Source: Chthonomonadaceae bacterium (GTDB lineage: Bacteria > Armatimonadota > Chthonomonadetes > Chthonomonadales > Chthonomonadaceae). From it: 64,000 nucleotides of DNA. This document shows positions 19,830-29,460 of this stretch, piece after piece. The DNA is taken from assembly GCA_025352825.1 (NCBI GenBank), contig JANXSG010000024.1, forward strand, positions 1 through 64,000. The letters run 5' to 3'. Position 1 is the stretch's first letter. Each line of letters opens with the position of its first letter. Under the pieces are notes generated by a model. It was not told the DNA's origin and ran no database searches. It was given only the letters and a program-made list of their open reading frames with translations. The position numbers and the translations under genes were made by a program.

Positions 19830-20945
19830 ATGAAGATCATGATAGTAATGCCGCTAGGAGAACAGCGCGGTGGCGGCGAACTTACCCTGCTTCACCTCAT
19901 GCAGCAAGGCCAAAATATGGGGATATCCTGGCTTGTGATATTTCTAGTCGATGGCCCTATGGTTACACAAATACGTGCATTAGGAGTTGAGGTATTCGTG
20001 GTGCCGGGTGGCCGGATGAGAGAAATTCATGTTGTGATGCGCGCTATATTCAAAATTGCTTCGATTGCACGCCGAGAAAAGGCAGACTTAATATTTAGCT
20101 GGCTGGGAAAGGCACATCTGTACAGCAGCCTAGCTGCTATCTTAGCTGGTAAGCCAGCCCTCTGGTTTCAGCAAGGCCTGCCTTCAAAGAACAGTCGAGT
20201 AGATCGGTTAGCGACACTTCTTCCGGCTGCAGGAATATTCACCTGTTCTCAAACTTCGGCGGATGCACAGGCAGCTCTATCTCCAAAACGACAAACAGTT
20301 GTTGTCTATCCTGGAGTTGAACTGGAACGATTCGATCCAACGATTCTCTCCTCTTCCAAAGACTTGCGTAGTTCATTGGGACTGCCGCCGAAGGGAGCGA
20401 TCATAGGGATAGTCGGACGCTTTCAGCGCTGGAAAGGAATTCATGTGCTGATTGAAGCGATGCCCACTATATTGGAAAAGCACCCGGATACCACCTGTGT
20501 CGTCGTGGGCGGGAAACACTCTTTAGAAGCTGAATATCCCGACTTTATCGATGAGCGAATTGCTGCACTCGGACTGAAAAATCGTGTTGTGTTGGCTGGT
20601 ATGCAGAGTAATGTTCAAGAGTGGATGCAGGCGATGGATATTGTGGTTCATGCATCTGATCGTGAACCATTTGGACTTGTCGTGATAGAGGCGATGGCTC
20701 TGGGGAAACCTGTAATCGCTGGGGATTCTGGAGGGCCGACGGAGATCATCACGAATGGTATCAACGGTCTATTGGCTCCTTATGGTGATTCAGATGCCCT
20801 TGCCAAAGCTGTTATTCGCTATCTTGACGACCCTCAATATGCCGGAGAAGTTGGTGTAAGAGCACGCATTAGGGCTCAGGAATTTTCGACACAGCATTTT
20901 GCTAATTCATTTGTAAAAGCCATTCGTGAAGTACTTCCGAATTAG
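19830..20945 (+). CDS. Glycosyltransferase (GT4)
   Basis: 'IVGRFQRWKGIHVLIEAMP', 'DREPFGLVVIEAMALGKPVIAGDSGGPTEII'. Confidence 0.94.
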   Translation: MKIMIVMPLGEQRGGGELTLLHLMQQGQNMGISWLVIFLVDGPMVTQIRALGVEVFVVPGGRMREIHVVMRAIFKIASIARREKADLIFSWLGKAHLYSSLAAILAGKPALWFQQGLPSKNSRVDRLATLLPAAGIFTCSQTSADAQAALSPKRQTVVVYPGVELERFDPTILSSSKDLRSSLGLPPKGAIIGIVGRFQRWKGIHVLIEAMPTILEKHPDTTCVVVGGKHSLEAEYPDFIDERIAALGLKNRVVLAGMQSNVQEWMQAMDIVVHASDREPFGLVVIEAMALGKPVIAGDSGGPTEIITNGINGLLAPYGDSDALAKAVIRYLDDPQYAGEVGVRARIRAQEFSTQHFANSFVKAIREVLPN

Positions 20946-21027
20946 TTCTACAATGCGTGGAGATTAATTGGATACAGGCAACAATACTATAGTATATTGT
21001 TCTGAATTGAGAGTGAGATAACTCTGA

Positions 21028-21957
21028 ATGAAGATTAGCGTCATCATTCCCAGCTACTGCAGGCCGGACGATCTGAATCGATGCCTGGAATCCCTGTGTA
21101 ATCAGATCAGATTGCCAGATGAAACTATCGTTGTGATACGGGCTAATGATCTGTTAACGAGTGAATACCTCGCGTCAGGCGATCTTATAAAACTCCCATT
21201 AAAGATAGTTAGGGCGGATAAGCCCGGTCAGATTCATGCTCTGAATTTAGGCAAATCGAATGCCACGGGAGATATTATCGCAATCACAGACGATGATGGT
21301 GCTCCACGGCCGGACTGGCTGCAGCGAATTGAAAAGCATTTCAGTGATGATGAGAGAGTCGGCGGTGTGGGTGGGCGAGACTGGGTTCATTCCGAGAATA
21401 AAATACTAGATGAAAGCCAGCAGATTGTTGGAATAGTTACATGGTTCGGTAAACGAATCGGAGGCCACCATTGGGGAGTTGGGCTTCCACGAGAAGTCGA
21501 AATACTCAAAGGAGCAAATATGAGTTATCGAAGCTCAGCAGTGCAGTCTATTCATTTTGACGAACGCCTGCTCGGAAAAGGAGCACAGGTTCACAACGAT
21601 CTCGCATTCAGTTTGCGAGCAAAAAAAGCAGGATGGAAATTGATATACGATCCCGTGGTAGCGATAGACCACTATATCGCTCCGCGCGAATCACATGAAG
21701 ATCGTGTAGTATTTAATCATGAAGCCCATTTTAATGCGGTATACAATGAAACTCTGGTGATCCTGGAATACTTACTAATGCCTAGAAGGTTAGTATTTTG
21801 CGCCTGGAGTATTGTAGTTGGAACAAGAGTGTGCCCGGGATTATTTCAGTTCATGATGAGCGCTATAAAACGTGATGATACAGCATTACGAAGATTTAAG
21901 TCTACATTGTCCGGCCGCTATCGTGGATTTGCGGCATATCGAGAATATAATAAATAA
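21028..21957 (+). CDS. Glycosyltransferase family 2
   Basis: 'ISVIIPSYCRPDDLNRCLESL', 'IIAITDDDGAPRPDWL'. Confidence 0.93.
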   Translation: MKISVIIPSYCRPDDLNRCLESLCNQIRLPDETIVVIRANDLLTSEYLASGDLIKLPLKIVRADKPGQIHALNLGKSNATGDIIAITDDDGAPRPDWLQRIEKHFSDDERVGGVGGRDWVHSENKILDESQQIVGIVTWFGKRIGGHHWGVGLPREVEILKGANMSYRSSAVQSIHFDERLLGKGAQVHNDLAFSLRAKKAGWKLIYDPVVAIDHYIAPRESHEDRVVFNHEAHFNAVYNETLVILEYLLMPRRLVFCAWSIVVGTRVCPGLFQFMMSAIKRDDTALRRFKSTLSGRYRGFAAYREYNK

Positions 21958-21989
21958 CGTATTCAGACTAGATTACGACTTGACTCCCT

Positions 21990-23081
21990 ATGAATTTAAC
22001 ATCCAGTAACATACCACCGATAAATAAAAGTGCACGGCGTATTCAAGGTCTGGATAGTATCAGATTCACGTGTGCTTTCATTGTGATGCTTGGGCATTTA
22101 TGGCATGATCGAAGTGTTTCATCCTCAGGCATTTACCATGTACTGTTACGGATCTCGGAAGTTCTATTTAACGGCCCTGCTGCTGTTATTGTTTTTTTTG
22201 TGATCAGTGGCTTCTGCATACATTTCCCTTTCACCAGGGATCATTCCATTAATATTCCTTCGTTCTACTTTAGGCGACTCATCAGAATAAGTATTCCCTC
22301 ATTGATCGCGGCTGGTATTTGGTCACTATTGTCTCCTCATAAAATTGATTGGAGCAATACGGTTTTATGGAGCATATTCTGTGAGATAATATACTATTTG
22401 ATCTATCCCACATTACTGATTGCTCGAATGCGCTCTGGATGGATTCGATTAATAGTAATTAGTTATATTGTCGCTACCATATTAACTATTTCCAATGTTG
22501 TACGGCTGCACCATTCGTATAATGAATACACTACCCTGGGAATGTGGACATGGGTGCTTGGCCTTCCATGCTGGCTGCTGGGATGCTATCTGGCGGAAGA
22601 GTATAGCCGATTCCCACGGCTAGCCAAACCTTCTATCTGGCTTGTACGAAGTTTGGTAGTACTTATTTCTATAGGGCTTCGAGTGTTAAAATTCCACTCG
22701 ACATCCTTGCTGGCCAGTAACTGTATTACTTTGAATATTTTCGCGGTGGTTATATTTTTCTGGCTCGGGCTTGAAGTGATGTACTTTTCGACTCATAACG
22801 CGTTTAGCCCTCTGGAGTGGGCAGGTGGATGGAGTTACTCTCTCTACTTGATGCATCCCGCTGCTGGTGATTTTCTGGCATTCTGCCATCTCGATAAGCT
22901 CACCATCCGATGGGAACTCAAGAATGCACTACTCATTGCCACCGCCTTGATTATCTCTTACTGCTTTCACCTGGCAGCAGAACGGCCATCTCATAAGCTG
23001 GCGGTTTATGTGAGTAAAAATGTGAAATTCAAAGGCAGACCAGTAAGTATCAACTTCGATAAAGAGGAACGTATAGCGTAA
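21990..23081 (+). CDS. Acyltransferase 3 family protein (OafA/YrhL-like)
   Basis: 'RRIQGLDSIRFTCAFIVMLGHLWH', 'VIVFFVISGFCIHFPF'. Confidence 0.9.
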   Translation: MNLTSSNIPPINKSARRIQGLDSIRFTCAFIVMLGHLWHDRSVSSSGIYHVLLRISEVLFNGPAAVIVFFVISGFCIHFPFTRDHSINIPSFYFRRLIRISIPSLIAAGIWSLLSPHKIDWSNTVLWSIFCEIIYYLIYPTLLIARMRSGWIRLIVISYIVATILTISNVVRLHHSYNEYTTLGMWTWVLGLPCWLLGCYLAEEYSRFPRLAKPSIWLVRSLVVLISIGLRVLKFHSTSLLASNCITLNIFAVVIFFWLGLEVMYFSTHNAFSPLEWAGGWSYSLYLMHPAAGDFLAFCHLDKLTIRWELKNALLIATALIISYCFHLAAERPSHKLAVYVSKNVKFKGRPVSINFDKEERIA

Positions 23082-23150
23082 TGCTGTGCGCAATATTTTT
23101 GTTGAGCACAACCATATAGTATTCTTTCTGACATTCAAAGATTAGTTAAT

Positions 23151-24629
23151 ATGCGAAGAGATATAATACAACCTACAATAGCACGAGAATCAGGCAGTAT
23201 CATCCCGGTTCTCATTCTCATATTCATTACGTTTTCATTTTTTATCTACTTCTCCATCGTTCCTGGTGGAAACAGTTCCCTGATAACCTCGATTATGTTT
23301 TGTGTGGTTGCTATTGTTCTGGCATTTACGGATTCGAGATACCTGATGCCCTATATTCTCTATGTCTGGATGGCAGCTCCAGGTGTGCGGCGGATACTCG
23401 ACTACCTGCAGGAGAATTTTCAAGCGATATCCCCACTTGTAGTCGCTTCCCTTGCCGCTACCCTATCTGCGCTAATCCCTATCTTGAGACGAAGGGTAAA
23501 ACTTGATGCTCGAATTATTAGAGCTCTGGGGCTGATTATTTTAGCATTAATCTATGCCAGCATCCTGGGTCTATTTAGAAATGGAACGCCAGCTATTTAT
23601 GATATCGCAAATTTTAGCATCCCAATCCTGGTCTTGATCTACCTCTCCATACAAAGGCTTGATGTGGAAGGGAGAGATTCTCTCATTCGCAGCTATGTAA
23701 CAATGACTGTTTTATTGGCCATTTATGGCTGGATACAGTTTTTATTCGTACCTGTATGGGATGCTTACTGGCTTCATCATTCTCACATGACCACGATAGG
23801 AGTGGCACGGCCACTCATGATGAGAGTGTTTTCGACACTGAATGCTCCTTCTTCTGCGGGAGCGTTGTTTGGCGTAGCTCTCATTCCGATGCTTGCGGTG
23901 CCAAAATGGCGCGGTGTGTTTGGCTGGTTTGGAGTAATTGCAGTGGCGGGAGCGCTGGCATTCACCCTGGTTCGTGCAGCGTGGATTATACTCTTTGTGG
24001 GGATTTTCACGTTCATTCTGTGCGGCAATGGGAAACAACGCTGGGTCAGTGCCTTTCGGCTGGCAACTGCTCTAGCAGTGGCCGCCCTTTTATTTCCTTT
24101 GATTCCCGGCTTAAAATCTATCTCGCACCGTGCTGAAACGCTCACAAATTTATCAGAAGATCGGTCGACACAAGTACGCATTTTGGGCACGTTTTTATCA
24201 TTGCAATCGTTCTTAAAAGAGCCATATGGCCGAGGCCTAGGAGGTCTGGGAGAATCTAGCAAACTTTCTTCAGATACATCAGATTCTTCCATGTCAAAAT
24301 TCAACGACAATGGAATAGTCGTGCTAATGAACACTTTTGGCCTGCTGGGGAGCGCGGCTCTTTTTATTGGTCTCTGGACTCTATACCGATCTTTACGCCA
24401 TGCGAACTCTTCACAACCAAAATATAGAGACTACACTCGGCTCGGACTCGCTGTTTTTATGTGCTACATGTTTTCGCTGCCATTTGGAAACAGCCTACAG
24501 GGAGTCACTGCCATCTCGTTTTGGTTTTTTGTAGGCATTGCTTTGGCCAAACCACCAGAAATAAAACAGATCATGGAGCCTGATTCTGCTCCCGCTACAC
24601 CAATGCTGACGCGAGGACGCCGAATTTGA
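23151..24629 (+). CDS. O-antigen ligase/polymerase-like (Wzy/WaaL) membrane protein
   Basis: Multi-TM; 'RVFSTLNAPSSAGALFG' and 'GRGLGGLGESSKLSSDTSDSSMSKFNDNGIVVLMNTFGLLG' as in O-antigen ligase families. Confidence 0.75.
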   Translation: MRRDIIQPTIARESGSIIPVLILIFITFSFFIYFSIVPGGNSSLITSIMFCVVAIVLAFTDSRYLMPYILYVWMAAPGVRRILDYLQENFQAISPLVVASLAATLSALIPILRRRVKLDARIIRALGLIILALIYASILGLFRNGTPAIYDIANFSIPILVLIYLSIQRLDVEGRDSLIRSYVTMTVLLAIYGWIQFLFVPVWDAYWLHHSHMTTIGVARPLMMRVFSTLNAPSSAGALFGVALIPMLAVPKWRGVFGWFGVIAVAGALAFTLVRAAWIILFVGIFTFILCGNGKQRWVSAFRLATALAVAALLFPLIPGLKSISHRAETLTNLSEDRSTQVRILGTFLSLQSFLKEPYGRGLGGLGESSKLSSDTSDSSMSKFNDNGIVVLMNTFGLLGSAALFIGLWTLYRSLRHANSSQPKYRDYTRLGLAVFMCYMFSLPFGNSLQGVTAISFWFFVGIALAKPPEIKQIMEPDSAPATPMLTRGRRI

Positions 24630-25735
24630 ACGTCGCCATCGTCACTCATAAGGTTTTGCGTGGTGATGGCCAGGGCAGAGTAAATTATGAAATTGCACTG
24701 GGTGCAATAGAATGTGGACACAAAGTTATTCTGATTGCTTCCTCCATAGCGCCAGAACTCAAAGTCAACACCAATGTTCAGTGGATTCAAATAGAAGTAA
24801 AAGGCTGGCCAAGCGATCTCATTAGGCACCAGATATTTGCTGTGAAGAGCGGCCTGTGGATAATACGCCATCGAGCTGAAATAGATAGACTCATGGTGAA
24901 TGGATTTATCACGTGGGCAAAAAGTGATATAAACACCGCGCATCTTGTGCACAGTTCCTGGGTAAAAAGAAAGCAAGAAGTTCGTGTGGTGAGCAGTTTG
25001 AAAAGTGTATATCAAACCATCTACACACGTTTGAACGCAGTTCTTGAGCGGAAAGCATACGCACTCGCAAAGTCCGTCGTTGCTGTTTCCACCCAGGTGA
25101 AAAAAGAACTGCTGGATATAGGAGTCCCGGAGTCGCGCATATCGGTCATACTAAACGGAGTCGATCTTGAAGAGTTTCATCCTGGCAAGGTTGATAGATC
25201 CAGCCTGGGTTTACCTCCCGATGTTCCATTGGCAGTATTTATAGGCGATATCCGAACCACCCGAAAGAATCTCGATACCACGCTTAAAGCGATAAAACGC
25301 ACTCCCAATCTCCATTTGGCTGTTGTGGGCCGGCTTGATGCAAGCCCCTATCCTGAAGTTGCCAAGCAGCTTGGAATGGAAGATCAGGTACATTTTCTGG
25401 GTTTTAGAAAGGATACAGAGGATATTCTGCGTGCATGCGATTTTTTAGTACTGCCAGCACGTTACGACCCGTTTGCCCTGGTAGTATTGGAAGCAATGGC
25501 CACAGGTATCCCCGTGGTTCTCTCCTCCACAGTGGGCGCTTCAGAAATTGTAACGCCTGAATGTGGAGTTGTCATTAAAGATCCCGAAGATGTTGAGGCA
25601 CTCGCTCGTGGAATCGAATCTTTATTGACCGATCCTCAAAGACGATTACAAATGGGTACTGCGGCCAGAGAAATAGCTATGCGACATGGCTGGATAGACA
25701 TGACCAAACAATATATGGCTCTACTGGAAAAATAG
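24626..25735 (+). CDS. Glycosyltransferase (GT4)
   Basis: 'ISVILNGVDLEEFHP', 'YDPFALVVLEAMATGIPVVLSSTVGASEIV'; TTG start overlapping the upstream stop. Confidence 0.93.
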   Translation: MNVAIVTHKVLRGDGQGRVNYEIALGAIECGHKVILIASSIAPELKVNTNVQWIQIEVKGWPSDLIRHQIFAVKSGLWIIRHRAEIDRLMVNGFITWAKSDINTAHLVHSSWVKRKQEVRVVSSLKSVYQTIYTRLNAVLERKAYALAKSVVAVSTQVKKELLDIGVPESRISVILNGVDLEEFHPGKVDRSSLGLPPDVPLAVFIGDIRTTRKNLDTTLKAIKRTPNLHLAVVGRLDASPYPEVAKQLGMEDQVHFLGFRKDTEDILRACDFLVLPARYDPFALVVLEAMATGIPVVLSSTVGASEIVTPECGVVIKDPEDVEALARGIESLLTDPQRRLQMGTAAREIAMRHGWIDMTKQYMALLEK

Positions 25736-25809
25736 CGCATCTATGGGGAGCGGCTGCCTGCATGAAAACTAATGTATATTTGTTGAGAGAAGTTTGGGGA
25801 ACGAAGCTG

Positions 25810-26949
25810 ATGAAGATACTAATGGCGGGTAAAGACTGGTTCCCGAATACTGCTGGCGGACTAAACCGATACTTTTATGGAGAAATATTCGCGCTAAGCA
25901 AACTTGGCGTGAGTGGCACCGCATTAGTGAGCGCAGTTAAGCAGGGCCAGACATCACCATTTCAGCTGGTTACGATGGCGCCGGAGGGTGCATCGCTAAT
26001 AAGCAGGCTGGCAGGGGCAAGAAGAGCTGCACTAGCGTTAGCGAAGCAGGATGTAGATGTAATTAATACGCACTTTGCTCTCTACAGTTTCCCCTGGGTA
26101 AACCAACTTCCCGATATCCCTCTTGTTGTGAATTTTCAGGGACCTTACGCTTCAGAAATGTCGGTAGAGCGGGGATCACTAAAAGATCGAATCAAATCTT
26201 CAATCGCGATGCGTATGGAGAAAACCGCCTACAAAAGAGCGTCGACGGTGATCACGCTCTCAACCGCTTTCAGAGAGATCGTGCATACCAACTACAATAT
26301 TCCTCTGGAGAGAGTACGTGTGGTTCCTGGCGCGGTTGATCTATATCCATATCTGGCGGCGCCGAACCGAAAATCAGCGCGTGAGAAACTTGACTGGCCT
26401 CAAGAGAGGCCAATTCTTCTTGCTGTAAGAAGGCTTGCCCGCAGAATGGGGTATGAAGGTCTGATTGAATCTATGAGCGCCGTGCGGAAACAGCACCCGA
26501 ATGTTCTGCTGTTTATCGGTGGTACAGGCACTATCAAAGAAGAACTGCTCCACCAAATAGAGAAATCAGACCTCAGTAATAACGTTCGCCTGCTAGGGTT
26601 CATACCCGATGATCAGCTTCCTCTGGCATACGCCGCGGCAGATTTTTCCATAGTACCCACAATAAAACTGGAAGGATTCGGTCTCTCCACAGTCGAATCA
26701 CTCGCATCTGGAACCCCTGTACTTGGTACATCCATTGGTGGCACACCGGAAATTCTCACGGGGCTGGAACCGAAACTACTTTTTACTGCTCCCACTCCGG
26801 ATGCTATTTCTGCAAAAATTAGTGACGCTCTGAGTAATCGCATACCAGTTCCAGACACACAAGCCTGTAGAGACTACTCTATACAGTTCGGTTGGGAGGC
26901 AGTCGCGCCGAAGATACTGCAGCTATTTAATGACGTAATCGCTACATGA
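25810..26949 (+). CDS. Glycosyltransferase (GT4)
   Basis: 'MKILMAGKDWFPNTAGGLNRYFYGE', 'LEGFGLSTVESLASGTPVLGTSIGGTPEIL'. Confidence 0.93.
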   Translation: MKILMAGKDWFPNTAGGLNRYFYGEIFALSKLGVSGTALVSAVKQGQTSPFQLVTMAPEGASLISRLAGARRAALALAKQDVDVINTHFALYSFPWVNQLPDIPLVVNFQGPYASEMSVERGSLKDRIKSSIAMRMEKTAYKRASTVITLSTAFREIVHTNYNIPLERVRVVPGAVDLYPYLAAPNRKSAREKLDWPQERPILLAVRRLARRMGYEGLIESMSAVRKQHPNVLLFIGGTGTIKEELLHQIEKSDLSNNVRLLGFIPDDQLPLAYAAADFSIVPTIKLEGFGLSTVESLASGTPVLGTSIGGTPEILTGLEPKLLFTAPTPDAISAKISDALSNRIPVPDTQACRDYSIQFGWEAVAPKILQLFNDVIAT

Positions 26950-26981
26950 CAGCACGGAAGAAGTATAAGGTTTAACCTATA

Positions 26982-28148
26982 GTGCCACCTTCAGATACTA
27001 AAACAGTTACCATCCTCTATCTCGATCATACGGCAGAGCTAGGCGGCGGCGAGTTAGCTCTTCTGGGATTGGTTAAAAATCTAAGCATATCAGAATTCCA
27101 TCCAATAGTGGTGCTTTGCTCTGATGGGCCGCTGGTCGAAAAGTTCCGAATTATTGGAATTGAACCCCAGATACTTCCTATTTCATCTGAAGTGACGGAT
27201 ACAAAAAAGGATGCTATCGGCGGCGGCACACTCTCAAAGTTAAAAGTTGTGTGGGCTACACTCAGATACTCCGTATTGCTGGCACGGTTTATTCGCAGCA
27301 ATCGAGTGGATATTGTTCACACAAATTCGCTAAAAGCAGATTTCTTCGGAGGAATAGCTGGCCGCATCGCAGGCGTGAAAGTTATCTGGCATATAAGGGA
27401 TCGTATAGTAGATGACTATCTGCCAGCAAAAGTAGTGCTAGTCTTCAGGTGGCTTGCGGATCATATCCCAACTTTTATCATTGCCAATTCAGTGGCTACA
27501 TTGGAGACACTGCATCTCAGAAGAAAACCAGGGAAAGCAATATATTCGGGGATAGACATGCCCAATGAAATGCCATCCTCCACGACTGATTCAACGCAAT
27601 ATATTGGGCTCGTCGGCAGAATTACACCCTGGAAGGGGCAGCATATTTTTATAGAGGCTGCGGCTAAAGTTCTGAAATCGTACCCTGATGTTAAGTTCCA
27701 GATCGTGGGATCCCCTCTTTTTGGGGAAGAGGACTACCTTGCTCAAATACAGAAGCAGGTAAAAAGCCTCGATATCGAGAATAGCGTAGAGTTTCTAGGA
27801 TTTCGGAAGGATGTGCCCGCGCTTATCAGTAAGATGGCAATGGTTGTGCACGCTTCAACAACCGGTGAGCCGTTCGGTCAGGTTGTGGCGCAAGGCATGG
27901 CCGCAGGGAAGCCTGTCATTGGAACGAATGGTGGCGGTGTACCAGAGTTGATTGAGAACGAAGTGACGGGTCTGCTGGTTCCGATGGGCGATAGCGAGGC
28001 GATGGCAGATGCGATCGTAATACTGCTGAACGACCCCGCAAGTGCCGCAGAAATGGGGCGATCCGGCCGCAAACGATCAGTTAAACTTTTCGCAGTCGAA
28101 GTCACCACTCGAGATGTTGAGAATGTATATCGTAGTCTGATGAGATAA
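26982..28148 (+). CDS. Glycosyltransferase (GT4), GTG start
   Basis: 'GLVGRITPWKGQHIFIEAAAKV', 'GEPFGQVVAQGMAAGKPVIGTNGGGVPELI'. Confidence 0.93.
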   Translation: MPPSDTKTVTILYLDHTAELGGGELALLGLVKNLSISEFHPIVVLCSDGPLVEKFRIIGIEPQILPISSEVTDTKKDAIGGGTLSKLKVVWATLRYSVLLARFIRSNRVDIVHTNSLKADFFGGIAGRIAGVKVIWHIRDRIVDDYLPAKVVLVFRWLADHIPTFIIANSVATLETLHLRRKPGKAIYSGIDMPNEMPSSTTDSTQYIGLVGRITPWKGQHIFIEAAAKVLKSYPDVKFQIVGSPLFGEEDYLAQIQKQVKSLDIENSVEFLGFRKDVPALISKMAMVVHASTTGEPFGQVVAQGMAAGKPVIGTNGGGVPELIENEVTGLLVPMGDSEAMADAIVILLNDPASAAEMGRSGRKRSVKLFAVEVTTRDVENVYRSLMR

Positions 28149-28183
28149 TCCTGGCGATTTGAAACCATTTTAGAGGAACGAAC

Positions 28184-29002
28184 ATGAATATCAAGCTTTT
28201 TGGTACCGCTGCCGCCGAAGGATGGCCAGGCCTGTTTTGCAACTGCAAGGCGTGCAATACTGCTAAGGAACTGGGCGGAAAGAATATTCGGACTCGCTCC
28301 TCGGGACTGATCGACGGCGTACTGAAGATAGATTTCCCCCCGGATACCCTGATGCATGTACTGTACCACGGCCTGGATATTCGAAGTATCGAGGCTCTGC
28401 TGTTCACGCACGCGCATGACGATCACTTTGCTGTTTCTGAATTGCAGTATCGCAGGTCAGGATTTGTCGCCAATCCGCTCACGAACGTTTTGCCGGTTTA
28501 CGGCCCGCCAGATGTCATATCTGAGCTTACGAATCGCTCGGCTGCGCAGCCAATGCCCTACACGCTAACCACTCTTTCACCCTGGGAAACCATTGAGATT
28601 GCTGGCTATAAGGTCACTCCAATCATCGCTCAGCATGATACTTCGCTGACCTGTTACAACTATCTTATTCAGAATTCGGCAGGGAAAACTCTGCTTTATG
28701 CAAGCGACACGGGCTGGTATCATGAGGAGACGTGGACGTTTTTGCTCGGGAAGCGGATAGATGGTATTGTGTGTGAATGTACGAATGGCCCTAAAGAGGA
28801 TGCGTGGTCGGCGCACATGAATATTAGCAGTGTGCTGCGGCTGAGAGAGAAGCTGATCGAGACTGGCAGCTTCCGCGCGGACGGCAAGATGATCGCCACT
28901 CATTTTTCTCACTGGGGGGCACTTACTCATGATGAGTTCGAAACACTTCTAAACCCACACAACATCCAGACTGCGTACGACGGTATCGAGTTCGAAATAT
29001 AA
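28184..29002 (+). CDS. MBL-fold metallo-hydrolase (PhnP-like)
   Basis: 'NIKLFGTAAAEGWPGLFCNCKACNTA', 'LLFTHAHDDHF'. Confidence 0.85.
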   Translation: MNIKLFGTAAAEGWPGLFCNCKACNTAKELGGKNIRTRSSGLIDGVLKIDFPPDTLMHVLYHGLDIRSIEALLFTHAHDDHFAVSELQYRRSGFVANPLTNVLPVYGPPDVISELTNRSAAQPMPYTLTTLSPWETIEIAGYKVTPIIAQHDTSLTCYNYLIQNSAGKTLLYASDTGWYHEETWTFLLGKRIDGIVCECTNGPKEDAWSAHMNISSVLRLREKLIETGSFRADGKMIATHFSHWGALTHDEFETLLNPHNIQTAYDGIEFEI

Positions 29003-29018
29003 ACCAAAGGCATTGCAA

Positions 29019-29354
29019 CCTCACCCCCCGACCCCCTCTCCTTCCCATACCCTCGCAAGCTCGGAGGAGAGGGGGAGAATAATGCGTACGCACTGCCTCT
29101 CTGTATCCCGCGCGGGTGAACGAATGCATTGTATTGTAGTCGTTCGCCAACATAACTAGCAGCGCACCAGGAGCACATATCGTCATTTTATACTTATCGA
29201 CGGAGCGCAAATCAAACCGCATTCGTCACCCCCTCTCCTTGTGAAGGAGAGGGGGTTGGGGGGTGAGGTGTTCCCGAATCAGAGGGGGTTGGGGGGTGAG
29301 GTCGTTTCCTCCCCCTTCTCCCGCAGCGCGGGAAAGAGGCCGGGGGGATGAGGG
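29019..29354. repeat. Cluster of C/G-rich interspersed palindromic repeats (at least four copies)
   Basis: CCTCACCCCCCGACCCCCTCTCC..., CACCCCCTCTCCTTGTGAAGGAGAGGGGGTTGGGGGGTGAGG, AGAGGGGGTTGGGGGGTGAGG, CCTCCCCCTTCTCCCGCAGCGCGGGAAAGAGGCCGGGGGGATGAGGG. Confidence 0.85.
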
Positions 29355-29460
29355 CAATATAGGTCCGGGGGGCGGTTAGGCAGCTAACGAGCTTCGGGAG
29401 CAGGGAGAAGATAGGTAGTGGGGATAAGATGAAAGGCAACAGCGCATACGGATCGATAAC

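Noticed and set aside
19540-19833. 97-aa ORF between flippase and GT4
   Set aside because: It spans the palindromic repeat element; no protein family features
23783-24334. 183-aa minus-strand ORF antisense to the O-antigen ligase-like gene
   Set aside because: Shadow ORF with low-complexity composition opposite a well-supported CDS
29019-29354. Possible CRISPR-like array of repeats
   Set aside because: Repeats are inverted and irregularly spaced, without uniform spacers or cas genes; better explained as REP/MITE-type repeats
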